A program made the position numbers and the translations under genes. Shown here piece by piece: positions 16,151-30,533 of a stretch of 64,000 nucleotides of DNA. Below the pieces are notes generated by a model, which was not told where the DNA came from, made no database searches, and saw nothing but the letters and a program-made list of their open reading frames with translations. The first letter of the stretch is position 1; each line of letters begins with the position of its first letter. The DNA comes from Gracilibacillus salitolerans (GTDB taxonomy: Bacteria; Bacillota; Bacilli; Bacillales; Amphibacillaceae), in NCBI RefSeq assembly GCF_009650095.1, contig NZ_CP045915.1:806001-870000 (forward strand). Reading direction: 5' to 3'.

Positions 16151-16159
16151 TGCTATAAT
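16151..16159 (+). promoter_or_regulatory. Extended -10 promoter before pcrB
   Basis: TGCTATAAT gives a consensus -10 (TATAAT, 16154-16159) with the TGN extension. No good -35 is visible 17 bases upstream, consistent with an extended -10 promoter. It would drive pcrB and probably the pcrA-ligA-camS genes behind it. Confidence 0.6.
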
Positions 16160-16201
16160 GAAATAATGGATATAGAATCGTCATTATTGGAGGATTAGAT
16201 T

Positions 16202-16882
16202 GTGTATAATATCGACGAATGGAAACATATCTTCAAGTTAGATCCAGCTAAAGCGATCTCTGAAGAAATGATAGATAAAATATGTGAATCAGGAACTGAT
16301 GCCATCATGGTTGGCGGTACCGATGATGTAACATTAGATGGTGTGTTGCAATTATTAAGCAGCATCCGCCGTCACACGGTACCTGTTATTTTAGAAATAT
16401 CCAATATCGAATCGGTCACACCAGGATATGACTATTACTTTGTACCGATGGTGTTAAACAGTCAAGATAAAAAATGGATGATGGATGTACAACATCAAGC
16501 GGTACTAGAATATGGGGACATCATTAATTGGAACGAGATGTTTGCCGAAGGGTATTGTATTATGAATGAGGAGTCGAAAGTCTTTCAGCATACTAATTGC
16601 AAGCTACCAACGCAAGACGAAGTAATTGCCTATGCAAGAATAGCAGAGCATTTATTCGGCTTACCATTTTTCTATTTGGAATACAGTGGTACATACGGAG
16701 ATCCGACCCTTGTTAAATCAATCAGTCAGGAACTCAACGATACGAAATTAATTTATGGCGGTGGTATTGCAACAAAAGAACAAGCCGCAGAGATAAGTGG
16801 ATATGCTGATATTATTGTGGTCGGCAATGCACTATATGATAACCCGAAGGAAGCGTTAAAAACGGTAAAAGCAACAAAGTAA
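16202..16882 (+). CDS. pcrB: Heptaprenylglyceryl phosphate synthase
   Basis: A 226-residue TIM-barrel enzyme that joins sn-glycerol-1-phosphate to heptaprenyl diphosphate, a step toward archaeal-type ether lipids in Bacillales. Visible family features are DAIMVGGTDDVTLDGV near the N-terminus, YLEYSGTYGDP and the phosphate-binding stretch LIYGGGIATKEQA. It starts at GTG 16202 after TTGGAGGATTAGATT. It precedes pcrA by 15 bases, the classic Bacillus order pcrB-pcrA-ligA. Confidence 0.95.
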   Translation: MYNIDEWKHIFKLDPAKAISEEMIDKICESGTDAIMVGGTDDVTLDGVLQLLSSIRRHTVPVILEISNIESVTPGYDYYFVPMVLNSQDKKWMMDVQHQAVLEYGDIINWNEMFAEGYCIMNEESKVFQHTNCKLPTQDEVIAYARIAEHLFGLPFFYLEYSGTYGDPTLVKSISQELNDTKLIYGGGIATKEQAAEISGYADIIVVGNALYDNPKEALKTVKATK

Positions 16883-16897
16883 AAGGACGGTGTTACA

Positions 16898-21179
<4,282 letters not shown>

Positions 21180-21180
<1 letters not shown>

Positions 21181-22340
21181 TGAAAAAAACTGTAGCAGGC
21201 CTCTTCATTATCGTTTTTGTTTTAGCAGGGTGTGCACCGGATTTTGGTGATGAACAGGAAGAAGCAGTAATCGATGAAAGTATGGATGATTCATTATCAG
21301 AAACTGCGATTATTCCAAAATATAATTTAGACGAAGAAAATTATCGAGTATTAATTGACTCTAATTTAAGCCAAGCAAGAGGTGTGATTACGAACCAAGT
21401 GGCCAATCGACTAGATATTGATGAATTAGAGGAAGGATTACGTCGTCACTCGATGGAAGTATATGATCCGGATACTTATTACTTTCAAGAAGGTCAATAT
21501 TTGACTGATGACATATTATATAAATGGTTAGATCGCTATGATGAAGAGGATAATCCACAGGGATTGAACCCAGAAGCAGATGAATCTAAAGAAGATGAAG
21601 AGTTGAGAGAAGAAGAAGAAGACAATCCTAAATACTTGTCACACATTTTAGAACAAAATTATTTAAGAAAGACAGAAGATGATTCTGTTGAGTTAGCAGG
21701 AATTTCGATCGGAATTGCGATGAAATCTGTTTACCGTTTTCAGACAGATATAGGTGAGCCATATTTATATGAGGATATCTCAGAGAAAGAGATGCTGAGT
21801 GAGGCTAATGAAATAGCAGAGGAAGTCGTACAACGAATTCGTGAAATGGAAGGAATAGGAAATGTACCGATTATGCTATCGATCTTCCGAGAAGAGTCAC
21901 AAAGTTCCCTTGTCCCAGGTAACTTTGTTGCTAAGACAAATGTTGCTGGTGACAGTTCATCTGTTGGCGAGTGGCAAGACATAAATGAAGAGAATGTCTT
22001 GTTCCCGTCTAATTATGGAAAAAATACCTATCCGGATGTATGGGCGACATTAGTTGATTTTGAATCAGATATCGGCTCATATTTTCCAAACTATGTGAGT
22101 GTAATCGGAAAAGGCTTTTTCCGAAATGGTGAGCTGCGTAAATTAACAGTGGAAATTCCTGTATCATTTTACGGAAAGTCAGAATTAATTGGTTTTACCC
22201 AATATGCCTATGGACTCGTCTTATCAGGCTTTCCTAGCGACTATCAATTAGAAGTAAATATTACTTCAGGTGATAAACAGGAAGCCTTAATTGTAAGAGA
22301 TGCCGGAGAAGAAGAAGGATTTGTTCATATATACCGTTAA
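21180..22340 (+). CDS. camS: CamS family sex-pheromone lipoprotein
   Basis: A 386-residue lipoprotein with a short signal peptide and lipobox VLAGCAP (cysteine near residue 18). An acidic linker rich in Glu and Asp follows, then the CamS domain in the C-terminal two thirds. Homologues (YerH in B. subtilis) sit after ligA in Bacillales. In staphylococci the cleaved signal peptide of CamS yields the cAM373-like pheromone. The role of the mature protein is unknown. ATG overlaps the ligA stop, so translation is coupled. Confidence 0.9.
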
Positions 22341-22356
22341 TTCTATTCAAAAAAGT

Positions 22357-22384
22357 TTTGCAAAGATAGGATTAATGGTAAAAT
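22357..22384 (+). promoter_or_regulatory. Possible promoter of gatCAB
   Basis: TTTGCA (22357-22362) and TAAAAT (22379-22384) are separated by 16 bases in the 105-base gap between camS and gatC. The match is moderate. No terminator is visible after camS, so read-through is also possible. Confidence 0.35.
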
Positions 22385-22445
22385 AAACGTTATGGATTTT
22401 ACTAATTTATGAATGACGTTCAACTATATATGGAGGTGAATCAAC

Positions 22446-22736
22446 ATGGCAGAAATCTCAAAAGAACAAGTGAAGCACGTTGCAAATCTAGCACGACTAG
22501 CTTTAAAAGATGAAGAAGTAGAAACATTCACCCAGCAATTGGGAGATATCATCAATTACGCGGAGCTCTTAAACGAGTTGGATACCGATAACGTCAAGCC
22601 AACAACACACGTATTAGACTTGAAAAATGTAATGCGTAAAGATGAACCAAAAGAATGGATTAAGAAAGAAGATGCATTAAAGAATGCACCAGATCAAAAA
22701 GATGGTCAATTCCGTGTGCCATCAATTCTTGAATAA
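22446..22736 (+). CDS. gatC: Asp-tRNA(Asn)/Glu-tRNA(Gln) amidotransferase subunit C
   Basis: The 96-residue subunit has the typical GatC sequence [21 protein letters not shown] at its start and LRKDEP-like and FRVPSILE at its end. It bridges GatA and GatB in the transamidosome that converts misacylated Glu-tRNA(Gln) to Gln-tRNA(Gln). TGGAGGTGAATCAAC precedes the ATG. gatA follows after 12 bases. Confidence 0.96.
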   Translation: MAEISKEQVKHVANLARLALKDEEVETFTQQLGDIINYAELLNELDTDNVKPTTHVLDLKNVMRKDEPKEWIKKEDALKNAPDQKDGQFRVPSILE

Positions 22737-22748
22737 GGAGGGTTTCTT

Positions 22749-24218
22749 TTGTCACTTTTTGATTACACGTTAAAAGAATTACAAGAAAAGCTACATAATA
22801 AAGAAATTACCGTTAGTGATCTTGTGGAAGCTTCATATAACCGTATTAATGAAGTGGATGATCAAGTCAAAGCTTTTTTGACATTAAATGAAGAAGAAGC
22901 AAAAAAACAAGCGAAAGAATTAGACGAAAAATTAGGTTCTGATGCATCGATTTTATACGGGATGCCGATTGGAATTAAAGATAATATCGTAACAAAGGGA
23001 TTGCGTACTACTTGTGCGAGTCAAATCCTTGATAACTTGAATGACCCTTTGTATGACGCTACTGTTATCCAAAAATTAAACACAGAAAACACGGTTAACA
23101 TCGGGAAATTAAACATGGACGAGTTTGCAATGGGTTCTTCAACAGAGAATTCCAGTTATGAAAATACCCGTAATCCTTGGAATACGGAATATGTTCCTGG
23201 TGGTTCCAGTGGTGGTTCGGCAGCAGCTGTAGCAGCAGGAGAAGTATTCTTCTCACTAGGTTCTGATACAGGTGGTTCAATTCGCCAACCAGCAGCATTC
23301 TGTGGTGTGGTTGGAATGAAACCTACATATGGTCTTGTATCTCGTTTTGGACTTGTTGCGTTCGCATCATCACTTGATCAAATTGGACCAATTACAAGAA
23401 CAGTAGAAGACAATGCTCACTTATTACAAGCAATTGTTGGTCATGACAACATGGATTCCACTTCTGCTAATGTAGATATTCCAAACTATAGTGATGCATT
23501 TAAAGAAGATGTGAAAGGCTTACGCATTGCGGTACCGAAAGAGTATTTACAAGAAGGGGTTGACCCAGAAGTAAAAGAAACAGTACTTGCAGCGTTAAAA
23601 CAATATGAAGAATTAGGTGCAACATGGGAAGAAGTATCTTTACCACACTCTAAATATGCAGTTGCAGCCTATTACTTGCTGGCATCGTCAGAAGCAAGTG
23701 CCAACTTAGCACGATTTGATGGCGTTCGTTATGGTAAACGTACGGAGAAAAACGTTGACATGATTGATATGTTCAAAGAATCTCGTGCAGAAGGCTTTGG
23801 TGACGAAGTAAAACGTCGTATTATGCTTGGTACATTTGCATTAAGCTCTGGTTATTACGATGCTTACTATAAAAAAGCACAAAAAGTACGTACACTGATT
23901 AAAAATGACTTCGAAAAAATCTTTGATGAGTTTGATGTAGTGGTTGGGCCAACAACACCAACACCAGCATACAAAGTCGGTGAAAAAATCGATGATCCAT
24001 TAACCATGTATACTGATGATGTCCTAACGACACCAGTAAACCTTGCTGGATTGCCAGGTATGTCTATACCTTGTGGATTCTCCAGTGCCGGCTTGCCAAT
24101 TGGTTTGCAAATCATCGGTAGACACTTTGATGAATCAACGATCTATCGTACGGCATATGCCTACGAGCAAGCAACGGATCATCATAAGAAACGTCCTAAT
24201 TTAGGAGGTGACCAATAA
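22749..24218 (+). CDS. gatA: Asp-tRNA(Asn)/Glu-tRNA(Gln) amidotransferase subunit A
   Basis: A 489-residue amidase-signature enzyme. The Ser-cisSer-Lys triad is visible: lysine in PIGIKDNIV near residue 77, serines in [14 protein letters not shown] near residue 152 and in [11 protein letters not shown] near residue 177. It releases ammonia from glutamine for transfer in GatB. The start is TTG at 22749 behind AAGGAGGGTTTCTT. The stop and the gatB ATG overlap (TAATG). Confidence 0.97.
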   Translation: MSLFDYTLKELQEKLHNKEITVSDLVEASYNRINEVDDQVKAFLTLNEEEAKKQAKELDEKLGSDASILYGMPIGIKDNIVTKGLRTTCASQILDNLNDPLYDATVIQKLNTENTVNIGKLNMDEFAMGSSTENSSYENTRNPWNTEYVPGGSSGGSAAAVAAGEVFFSLGSDTGGSIRQPAAFCGVVGMKPTYGLVSRFGLVAFASSLDQIGPITRTVEDNAHLLQAIVGHDNMDSTSANVDIPNYSDAFKEDVKGLRIAVPKEYLQEGVDPEVKETVLAALKQYEELGATWEEVSLPHSKYAVAAYYLLASSEASANLARFDGVRYGKRTEKNVDMIDMFKESRAEGFGDEVKRRIMLGTFALSSGYYDAYYKKAQKVRTLIKNDFEKIFDEFDVVVGPTTPTPAYKVGEKIDDPLTMYTDDVLTTPVNLAGLPGMSIPCGFSSAGLPIGLQIIGRHFDESTIYRTAYAYEQATDHHKKRPNLGGDQ

Positions 24219-25651
24219 TGACAAATTTTGAAACAGTTATTGGTTTAGAGGTACACGTCGAATTAAAAACAGCGTCAAAAATCTTCAGTCCAAGTCCTAA
24301 TGCCTTTGGTTCAGAGCCAAACGCTAACGTAAACCCGATCGACTTAGGATATCCAGGTGTGTTACCTGTATTAAATGAAGAAGCAGTAAACTATGCGATG
24401 AAAGCATCAATGGCGATCAACTGTGATATCGCAACAGATACAAAGTTCGACCGTAAAAACTATTTCTATCCAGACAACCCGAAAGCTTACCAAATCTCGC
24501 AATTTGATCAACCAATCGGGGAAAATGGCTGGATTGAAATCGAGGTAAATGGTGAGAAGAAAAAAATCGGAATCACTCGTCTTCACTTAGAGGAAGACGC
24601 AGGGAAATTAACACACGGTGATGATGGCTATTCGTTAGTAGATTATAACCGTCAAGGTACGCCGCTTGTCGAAATCGTCTCAGAACCAGATATTCGCACA
24701 CCAGAAGAAGCATATGCTTATTTGGAAAAATTAAAAAATATCATCCAGTATACAGGTGTGTCAGACTGTAAGATGGAAGAAGGATCTCTGCGTTGTGACG
24801 CCAATATTTCGATTCGTCCAGTTGGCCAAGAGGAATTCGGTACAAAAACAGAATTGAAAAACTTAAACTCTTTCTCTTTTGTGCAAAAAGGGTTGGAATT
24901 CGAAGAAAAACGTCAACGTGAAGTACTACTAAATGGCGGTGAAATCCTTCAGGAAACGCGTCGTTATGATGAGCAAAAGAAAGAAACGATTCTCATGCGA
25001 GTTAAAGAAGGTTCTGACGACTATCGTTATTTCCCGGAACCAGATCTTGTTCCACTGTATATTGATGAGGAATGGAAAGAACGCATTCGTGCAGAAATTC
25101 CTGAATTACCAGATGCTCGACGTGAGCGTTATGTAAAAGATTTAGACTTGCCAGCTTATGATGCAGGTGTAATCACAAGCACAAAAGAAATGTCCGACTT
25201 CTTTGAAGAGACCATTGAGGCGGGCGCAGATGCCAAGCAAGCGTCCAATTGGCTGATGGGTGAAGTATCAGCTTATATGAATAAACAACAAGTCGAAATC
25301 CAAGATTTAAAAATGAAACCAGCTGCCCTTGCGAAAATGATACAGCTTATCGAAGATGGTACGATCTCTTCCAAGATGGCGAAGAAAGTCTTCGCAGAGT
25401 TAGTTGAAAATGGTGGAGATCCAGAAAAAATCGTCAAAGAGAAAGGTCTAGTACAAATCTCAGACGAAGGTCAACTTCGCGAGATTATTACGGGAATCCT
25501 TGACGAAAACGAACAATCGATCATCGATTTCAAAAATGGTAAAGACAAAGCACTCGGCTTCCTTGTTGGTCAAACAATGAAAGCAACAAAAGGACAAGCC
25601 AATCCACCGATGGTAAACAAAATCATCAAAGAAGAAATCGAAAAGCGATAA
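24218..25651 (+). CDS. gatB: Asp-tRNA(Asn)/Glu-tRNA(Gln) amidotransferase subunit B
   Basis: A 477-residue subunit that phosphorylates and amidates the misacylated aminoacyl-tRNA. The cradle domain carries [10 protein letters not shown] and [17 protein letters not shown]. The C-terminal YqeY-like tail ends with [16 protein letters not shown]. Length, order and one-base overlap with gatA are typical of Bacillus. A terminator follows 11 bases after the stop. Confidence 0.97.
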   Translation: MTNFETVIGLEVHVELKTASKIFSPSPNAFGSEPNANVNPIDLGYPGVLPVLNEEAVNYAMKASMAINCDIATDTKFDRKNYFYPDNPKAYQISQFDQPIGENGWIEIEVNGEKKKIGITRLHLEEDAGKLTHGDDGYSLVDYNRQGTPLVEIVSEPDIRTPEEAYAYLEKLKNIIQYTGVSDCKMEEGSLRCDANISIRPVGQEEFGTKTELKNLNSFSFVQKGLEFEEKRQREVLLNGGEILQETRRYDEQKKETILMRVKEGSDDYRYFPEPDLVPLYIDEEWKERIRAEIPELPDARRERYVKDLDLPAYDAGVITSTKEMSDFFEETIEAGADAKQASNWLMGEVSAYMNKQQVEIQDLKMKPAALAKMIQLIEDGTISSKMAKKVFAELVENGGDPEKIVKEKGLVQISDEGQLREIITGILDENEQSIIDFKNGKDKALGFLVGQTMKATKGQANPPMVNKIIKEEIEKR

Positions 25652-25661
25652 TAAAATTGAG

Positions 25662-25692
25662 GAAGGCTGTGTTCAAGCGCACAGCCTTCTAT
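25662..25692 (+). terminator. Rho-independent terminator after gatB
   Basis: GAAGGCTGTG (25662-25671) pairs with CACAGCCTTC (25680-25689) around TTCAAGCG. The T run after it is interrupted (TATTTAG), so efficiency may be partial. Confidence 0.75.
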
Positions 25693-25767
25693 TTAGTAGA
25701 TATAAATAGTGGCCATGAAACGGTGAAAAGTGACCATGAAAAATTCATGGTATTATTGAGTAAAGAT

Positions 25768-25795
25768 TTGCATTTTTATCCAAAATGATTATGAT
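25768..25795 (+). promoter_or_regulatory. Probable promoter of dgkB
   Basis: TTGCAT (25768-25773) and TATGAT (25790-25795) are 16 bases apart, 34 bases before the dgkB start. This fits a vegetative sigma-A promoter. Confidence 0.5.
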
Positions 25796-25829
25796 TAGGG
25801 TAGGATGTAACACTTAGAGGAGAATGAGT

Positions 25830-26768
25830 ATGAAACGTGCACGCATTATCTATAATCCTACGTCTGGTCGTGAGGCTTTCAAAAAAGAGCTGCCAGAGGT
25901 TTTAAGGCGCTTTGAAGTAGCAGGATATGAAACATCTGCCCATGCGACTACATGTGAAGGTGATGCGACAAATGCTGCGAAAATTGCGGTAGACCGTAAA
26001 TTTGATTTGATAATTGCTGCAGGTGGAGATGGAACCATTAATGAAGTCATACATGGTATGGCAGAGCAGGAATATCGACCAAAGCTAGCGATTATTCCAG
26101 TTGGAACAACCAATGACTTCGCAAGAGCATTAGGGATACCCCGTGAGATCCAGAAAGCCGTTAGTGTGATTCTTGAGCATAATACCCGCAGGCTTGATAT
26201 TGGTAAAGTAAATGATCATTATTTCATGAATATAGCAGGTGGCGGAAAGTTAACCGAGTTAACCTATGAAGTACCCAGCAAATTAAAAACGATGCTCGGT
26301 CAACTCGCGTATTATTTGAAGGGTATTGAAATGCTCCCATCTTTGAAGCCAACAAAAGTTCAAATCGAGTATGATGGCAAATGGTTTGACGACGAGATCA
26401 TGCTTTTCCTTGTCTCTAATACGAACTCTGTAGGCGGTTTTGAGAAGATTGCACCTGGAGCTAAAATGGATGATGGTTATTTTGATTTAGTCATTCTACG
26501 CAAAACGAATCTAGCCGAATTTGTTCGTATTGCCAGCCTTGCGACAAAAGGTGCACACTTAGAGGATAAAAATATCTTTTATACGAGAGCAAACCGGATT
26601 AAAGTCCATACAGAAGAAAAAATGCAGCTTAATTTAGATGGAGAGTACGGTGGTCTGTTACCAGGTGAATTTGAAAACCTCTATCAACATATTGAATTTT
26701 TCGTTTCCGAGGAATTTATCGAAAAACAAGTAAAAATTGAAAAAGCGGAGAGCACCCGCTTAGAATAA
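25830..26768 (+). CDS. dgkB: Diacylglycerol kinase DgkB
   Basis: A 312-residue soluble lipid kinase of the DAGK catalytic-domain family. The nucleotide-binding motif AAGGDGTINEVIHG lies near residue 64 and PVGTTNDFARALGIP follows. It phosphorylates diacylglycerol released during lipoteichoic acid synthesis. ATG 25830 is chosen over ATG 25824 because GAGGAG (25817-25822) is only one base from the latter. The position between gatB and rlmCD is conserved in Bacillus (yerQ). Confidence 0.94.
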   Translation: MKRARIIYNPTSGREAFKKELPEVLRRFEVAGYETSAHATTCEGDATNAAKIAVDRKFDLIIAAGGDGTINEVIHGMAEQEYRPKLAIIPVGTTNDFARALGIPREIQKAVSVILEHNTRRLDIGKVNDHYFMNIAGGGKLTELTYEVPSKLKTMLGQLAYYLKGIEMLPSLKPTKVQIEYDGKWFDDEIMLFLVSNTNSVGGFEKIAPGAKMDDGYFDLVILRKTNLAEFVRIASLATKGAHLEDKNIFYTRANRIKVHTEEKMQLNLDGEYGGLLPGEFENLYQHIEFFVSEEFIEKQVKIEKAESTRLE

Positions 26769-26804
26769 AAGGTACATTCTGTCGGAGAGTGTACCTTTAT
26801 TTTT
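26768..26804 (+). terminator. Rho-independent terminator after dgkB
   Basis: AAAGGTAC (26768-26775) pairs with GTACCTTT (26791-26798), extended by ATTCT/AGAGT, and a T-rich tract follows. Confidence 0.85.
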
Positions 26805-26961
26805 CGATAAAATAATAGGATTATTTCCCAGGAAATGATCAAATTAGACACAGTATTTTCTATTTGTCATTAGCTGTGATAAAATTTGGACAACATATGA
26901 TAAGAGAGAATGTCGACTGACGAAGGAAGACATTTTACCTGAGAAAAAGGACGTTGATAAT

Positions 26962-28341
26962 ATGACAAAAACAGCCCCGCCTGTAGAGAAAAATCAAACA
27001 ATCGAATTAACATTTGAAGATATTACGCACGAAGGTGCTGGAGTCGGTAAGATAGGTGGCTATCCACTTTTTGTTCCTTATGGATTACCTGGTGAAACAG
27101 CTGAAGTGAAAGTAATAAAGGTCAAAAAGAACTTCGGATTCGGTCGATTAATAGAAGTAAAAGAAGAAAGTGAAGATCGTGTCAAACCACCATGTAATGT
27201 GTATTATAAATGTGGTGGTTGTCAACTGCAGCATATGAGTTATGAAATGCAGCTCGAAATGAAACGAAATCAAGTACAAAGCGCTCTGAAAAAGATCGCT
27301 CACATTGAAAATATTCCGATTCATCCAACGATCGGTATGGATGATCCTTGGCGATACCGGAATAAGGTTCAAATACCAGTAGGATCGAAAAATGGTGAAT
27401 TAATTACTGGATTTTATCGAAAAAGAAGTCATGAAATTATTGATGATATGGCCCGCTGCATCATCACTGATGAGGTCAATGACCGCATGGTTGAGGCGGT
27501 GCGTGAAATTGCCAATCGGTTAGGTATCCCTCATTATGATGAGAAAAATAACCGTGGTATTTTACGTCATATTATGGTGAGGTCTGGTCAAGAAACAAAG
27601 CAGACGATGGTTGTATTAGTAACAAGAAAAGAAAAAGTAAATGGGTTAGATACACTGATCAAGGAAATAACCGAAACGAATCCTCATGTTAAATCGGTCG
27701 TGCAAAATATTAACCCAGAACGTACGAACGTTATTCTCGGAAATAAAACGAAAGTACTTTGGGGGGAAGAATATATTTACGATCAGATTGGAGATATCAA
27801 GTTTGCCATATCTGCTAAATCATTCTATCAAGTAAACCCGCCACAAACGAAAAAGTTATATGACCAAGCGTTAGAATATGCAAATCTTTCAGGAAATGAA
27901 ACAGTGATTGATGCCTACTGTGGTATTGGAACAATCTCGTTATTTTTGGCAAAAAAGGCGAAAAAGGTATACGGTGTGGAAATCGTACCAGAAGCAGTAA
28001 GTGATGCCAAAGAAAATGCTAAACTAAATCACATTGACAACGCAGAATTCTTTGTAGGACAAGCGGAGAAGGTAATGCCATGGTGGCGAGCACAAGGCCT
28101 GCAGCCAGATGTTATTGTCGTAGACCCACCAAGAAAAGGTTGTGATGAAGCATTACTGGAAGCAATGTTGGAAATGAAACCAAAACGAATTGTTTATGTA
28201 TCTTGTAATCCATCTACTTTAGCAAGAGATTTACGGATATTAGAGGATGGAGGATATGAGACTAAAGAAGCGCAACCAGTTGATATGTTTCCTCAGACGA
28301 CGCACGTGGAGACGGTTGCGGAGATAGTGTTGAAAGTGTAA
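26962..28341 (+). CDS. rlmCD: 23S rRNA (uracil-C5)-methyltransferase, RlmCD type
   Basis: A 459-residue SAM-dependent enzyme. A TRAM RNA-binding domain covers residues 8-66. An iron-sulfur-type cysteine cluster C-x5-C-x2-C starts near residue 78 ([10 protein letters not shown]), with a fourth cysteine in MARCIITD. The Rossmann domain has [13 protein letters not shown], and the catalytic cysteine lies in [12 protein letters not shown] near residue 415. The Bacillus enzyme methylates both U747 and U1939 of 23S rRNA. The start ATG follows GAGAAAAAGGACGTTGATAAT. It is monocistronic and lies in the conserved position after dgkB. Confidence 0.93.
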   Translation: MTKTAPPVEKNQTIELTFEDITHEGAGVGKIGGYPLFVPYGLPGETAEVKVIKVKKNFGFGRLIEVKEESEDRVKPPCNVYYKCGGCQLQHMSYEMQLEMKRNQVQSALKKIAHIENIPIHPTIGMDDPWRYRNKVQIPVGSKNGELITGFYRKRSHEIIDDMARCIITDEVNDRMVEAVREIANRLGIPHYDEKNNRGILRHIMVRSGQETKQTMVVLVTRKEKVNGLDTLIKEITETNPHVKSVVQNINPERTNVILGNKTKVLWGEEYIYDQIGDIKFAISAKSFYQVNPPQTKKLYDQALEYANLSGNETVIDAYCGIGTISLFLAKKAKKVYGVEIVPEAVSDAKENAKLNHIDNAEFFVGQAEKVMPWWRAQGLQPDVIVVDPPRKGCDEALLEAMLEMKPKRIVYVSCNPSTLARDLRILEDGGYETKEAQPVDMFPQTTHVETVAEIVLKV

Positions 28342-28767
28342 CCAACCAATAGAAACATACAACTAACAATATAAACGTACAAAACAGCCTAATTTTGATA
28401 ATGAAAACTTGAAAAAAAGCGTGGAAAATGCGTGAAAAATGACAGGAAACCCTATATTAACAAGTGATGAGTAAGCGTGATTTATAAAATTCTATTATCA
28501 CTAAACAATATAATTTTACTATAAAAACAGAAACTGAATCGTTAAAAAACGAGATTTGTTGTAAGTTTCTATTATTAATTAAACGGAGGAATGCGGGTTT
28601 GAGGCTTGGGTTTTTGTAGGTTTTTATTGTTGGTGAACAGAAAGAAGTAGCAGGAATCTAAATTTGGTTCCTGTTTTTTTATTTGTGTAATTTTTAATTA
28701 GCTAAAGTAAAAATAAACAAACCGAGTGGATAAAAATCGATCAAAAGAACTAAATTCCGTTATATAA
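28342..28767. other. Intergenic gap with one terminator-like hairpin
   Basis: No credible gene is present. The only clear structure is CAGGAATC (28651-28658) paired with GGTTCCTG (28666-28673), followed by seven Ts, a terminator-like hairpin 310 bases after rlmCD. The rest is A/T-rich sequence with short homopolymers. Confidence 0.5.
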
Positions 28768-28796
28768 TTGACAATGATTATCATTATCTATAGAAT
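28768..28796 (+). promoter_or_regulatory. Sigma-A promoter with embedded Fur box (siderophore operon)
   Basis: TTGACA (28768-28773), a 17-base spacer and TAGAAT (28791-28796) form a near-consensus promoter. GACAATGATTATCATTATC (28770-28788) fills the spacer and matches the 19-bp Fur box GATAATGATAATCATTATC at all but two positions. Iron-bound Fur would exclude RNA polymerase. It lies 200 bases upstream of the first siderophore gene. Confidence 0.88.
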
Positions 28797-28811
28797 AATA
28801 ATCGTTACACT

Positions 28812-28830
28812 GATATTGATTATCATTATC
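28812..28830 (+). promoter_or_regulatory. Second Fur box
   Basis: GATATTGATTATCATTATC matches the 19-bp Fur consensus at 17 positions. It lies just downstream of the predicted start of transcription, 42 bases from the first box. Confidence 0.8.
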
Positions 28831-28898
28831 ATTATTGAAGGCGGATGATGTTGCCAATAGCTTTAGAAAAGGGTTATCAAAAATTTTTAACATTAATT

Positions 28899-28917
28899 GA
28901 TAATTAAAATCATTATC
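28899..28917 (+). promoter_or_regulatory. Third Fur box
   Basis: GATAATTAAAATCATTATC keeps both outer half-sites of the Fur box with a degenerate centre. It lies 78 bases before the first gene, well inside the leader, and could act as a roadblock. Confidence 0.65.
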
Positions 28918-28994
28918 GTTTTGATTGTTTTTTCTGAAGCTATTAAGAAGATAACGAAGGTCTAAGGATAATACTTTACGGGAGGTGTAAGAGG

Positions 28995-30533
28995 ATGGTA
29001 GCCAAAGCAAATGTTTTAGAGCGTCTAAACGCTGATATGGAAACACAAAACTTTAGCCGCTATTTTTTAAATACAGATCAAGAAAGTGTTGCTCTTTATC
29101 AACAGGTGATGCAACAGGCACAAACAGCATTAGTTAATCAATTCTCTACAAATCAAAAACCATACAGTGGCTTAAATTATCAGGAACTTAACGTTCTTTT
29201 AAGCAGGACATTCCAGGAAGTTGTTCCAGAAAATCCTGTACATGTGAATCAATTAATGAGTGACATCGGGGAAGTGCTTATCAAAAATTCGGTCGTTGTT
29301 ACGAATCCCTTATGTATCGCTCATCTTCATTGTCCACCATTAAGTGTAGCTTTAGCTGCTGAAGCTTTAATAAGTGGAACAAATCAATCGATGGATTCAT
29401 GGGACCAAAGTTCAGCTGCGACTATGTTAGAACAAAAAGTGGTGAACTGGTTAACTCAAGCATTTTTACAGAATGACAAAGCCGATGGTGTTTTTACCAG
29501 TGGAGGTACACAATCCAATTTTATGGGATTACTACTCGCACGTGATCGCTATCTTTTTAAGCGATTTAATTGGAATACACAAAAGCAGGGCTTACCACCC
29601 CAAGCTCATAAATTAAGAATCTTTTGCTCTAAGGATGCTCATTTTACTGTAAAACAATCGGCTTTTTTGCTCGGTTTAGGAGAACAGGCTGTTATCCCGA
29701 TAGAGACAGATCATAATCATCGAATGTGCTTAAGGGATTTGGATCAACGACTAAGAGATGCGGAGGAACAGGATTTGTCACCTTTTGTACTAGTCGCAAC
29801 TGCTGGGACAACAGATTTTGGCAGCATCGATCCTCTGTCTGAATTAGCAAGCCGTGCCAAGAAACATCACATGTGGTTTCACGTTGATGCAGCTTATGGT
29901 GGTGCGCTTATCTTAAGTGACCGTTATCGAGATAAACTAAAAGGTATTGAATTAGGGGACTCCATAACCGTTGATTTCCATAAATTATTTTATCAACCAA
30001 TTAGTTGCGGAGCTTTTCTACTAAAGGATCAATCAAACTTTAATTTTATTAAACAGAATGCAGATTATTTAAATCCTGAAGACGATGAGGAAACAGGCAT
30101 CCCAAATCTAGTTACGAAGTCGATCCAAACAACCAGGCGATTTGATTCATTAAAATTGTTTATGTCCTTGCAGTCTTTAGGGAGAAAAAAATTTGCTGAA
30201 ATGATTGACTACACCATGGATTTAGCGAAGGAGACTGCAATGCTAATCGAAGAAGATAAACAATTGGAGTTGGTTAATGTTCCTGAGATGAATGCAGTTG
30301 TTTTTCGATATGTTCATCAAATAAACGGTAAAAAGGTTGATAAAATCAATACGTTTATTCGTACGAGATTAATAGAAAAGGGGGACGCTATATTGGCTAG
30401 GACTCGAGTACAAGGACGTGCTTTCTTAAAACTAACATTGTTAAACCCTCAGACAACAATGAAAGACATAAGATTAATAATAAATCAAGTAAAAAAAATA
30501 GGAGGAGAGTGTGAATACAATGGTAACCACTAA
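28995..30533 (+). CDS. PLP-dependent L-2,4-diaminobutyrate decarboxylase (RhbB-like)
   Basis: A 512-residue group II PLP decarboxylase. FTSGGTQSNFMGLL, HVDAAYGGAL and the PLP lysine in TVDFHKLFYQP near residue 328 are visible. In rhizobactin and schizokinen pathways this enzyme makes 1,3-diaminopropane from L-2,4-diaminobutyrate, and the order of genes after it (NIS synthetase, acetyltransferase, monooxygenase, NIS synthetase) is that of rhbBCDEF. Glutamate or tyrosine decarboxylase activity is unlikely in this context. GGGAGGTGTAAGAGG precedes the ATG. Fur-regulated. Confidence 0.88.
   Translation: MVAKANVLERLNADMETQNFSRYFLNTDQESVALYQQVMQQAQTALVNQFSTNQKPYSGLNYQELNVLLSRTFQEVVPENPVHVNQLMSDIGEVLIKNSVVVTNPLCIAHLHCPPLSVALAAEALISGTNQSMDSWDQSSAATMLEQKVVNWLTQAFLQNDKADGVFTSGGTQSNFMGLLLARDRYLFKRFNWNTQKQGLPPQAHKLRIFCSKDAHFTVKQSAFLLGLGEQAVIPIETDHNHRMCLRDLDQRLRDAEEQDLSPFVLVATAGTTDFGSIDPLSELASRAKKHHMWFHVDAAYGGALILSDRYRDKLKGIELGDSITVDFHKLFYQPISCGAFLLKDQSNFNFIKQNADYLNPEDDEETGIPNLVTKSIQTTRRFDSLKLFMSLQSLGRKKFAEMIDYTMDLAKETAMLIEEDKQLELVNVPEMNAVVFRYVHQINGKKVDKINTFIRTRLIEKGDAILARTRVQGRAFLKLTLLNPQTTMKDIRLIINQVKKIGGECEYNGNH

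Noticed and set aside
25700..25750. GTGGCCATGAAA / GTGACCATGAAA pair of similar words after gatB
   Set aside because: Two short imperfect copies only; likely chance in A-rich sequence.
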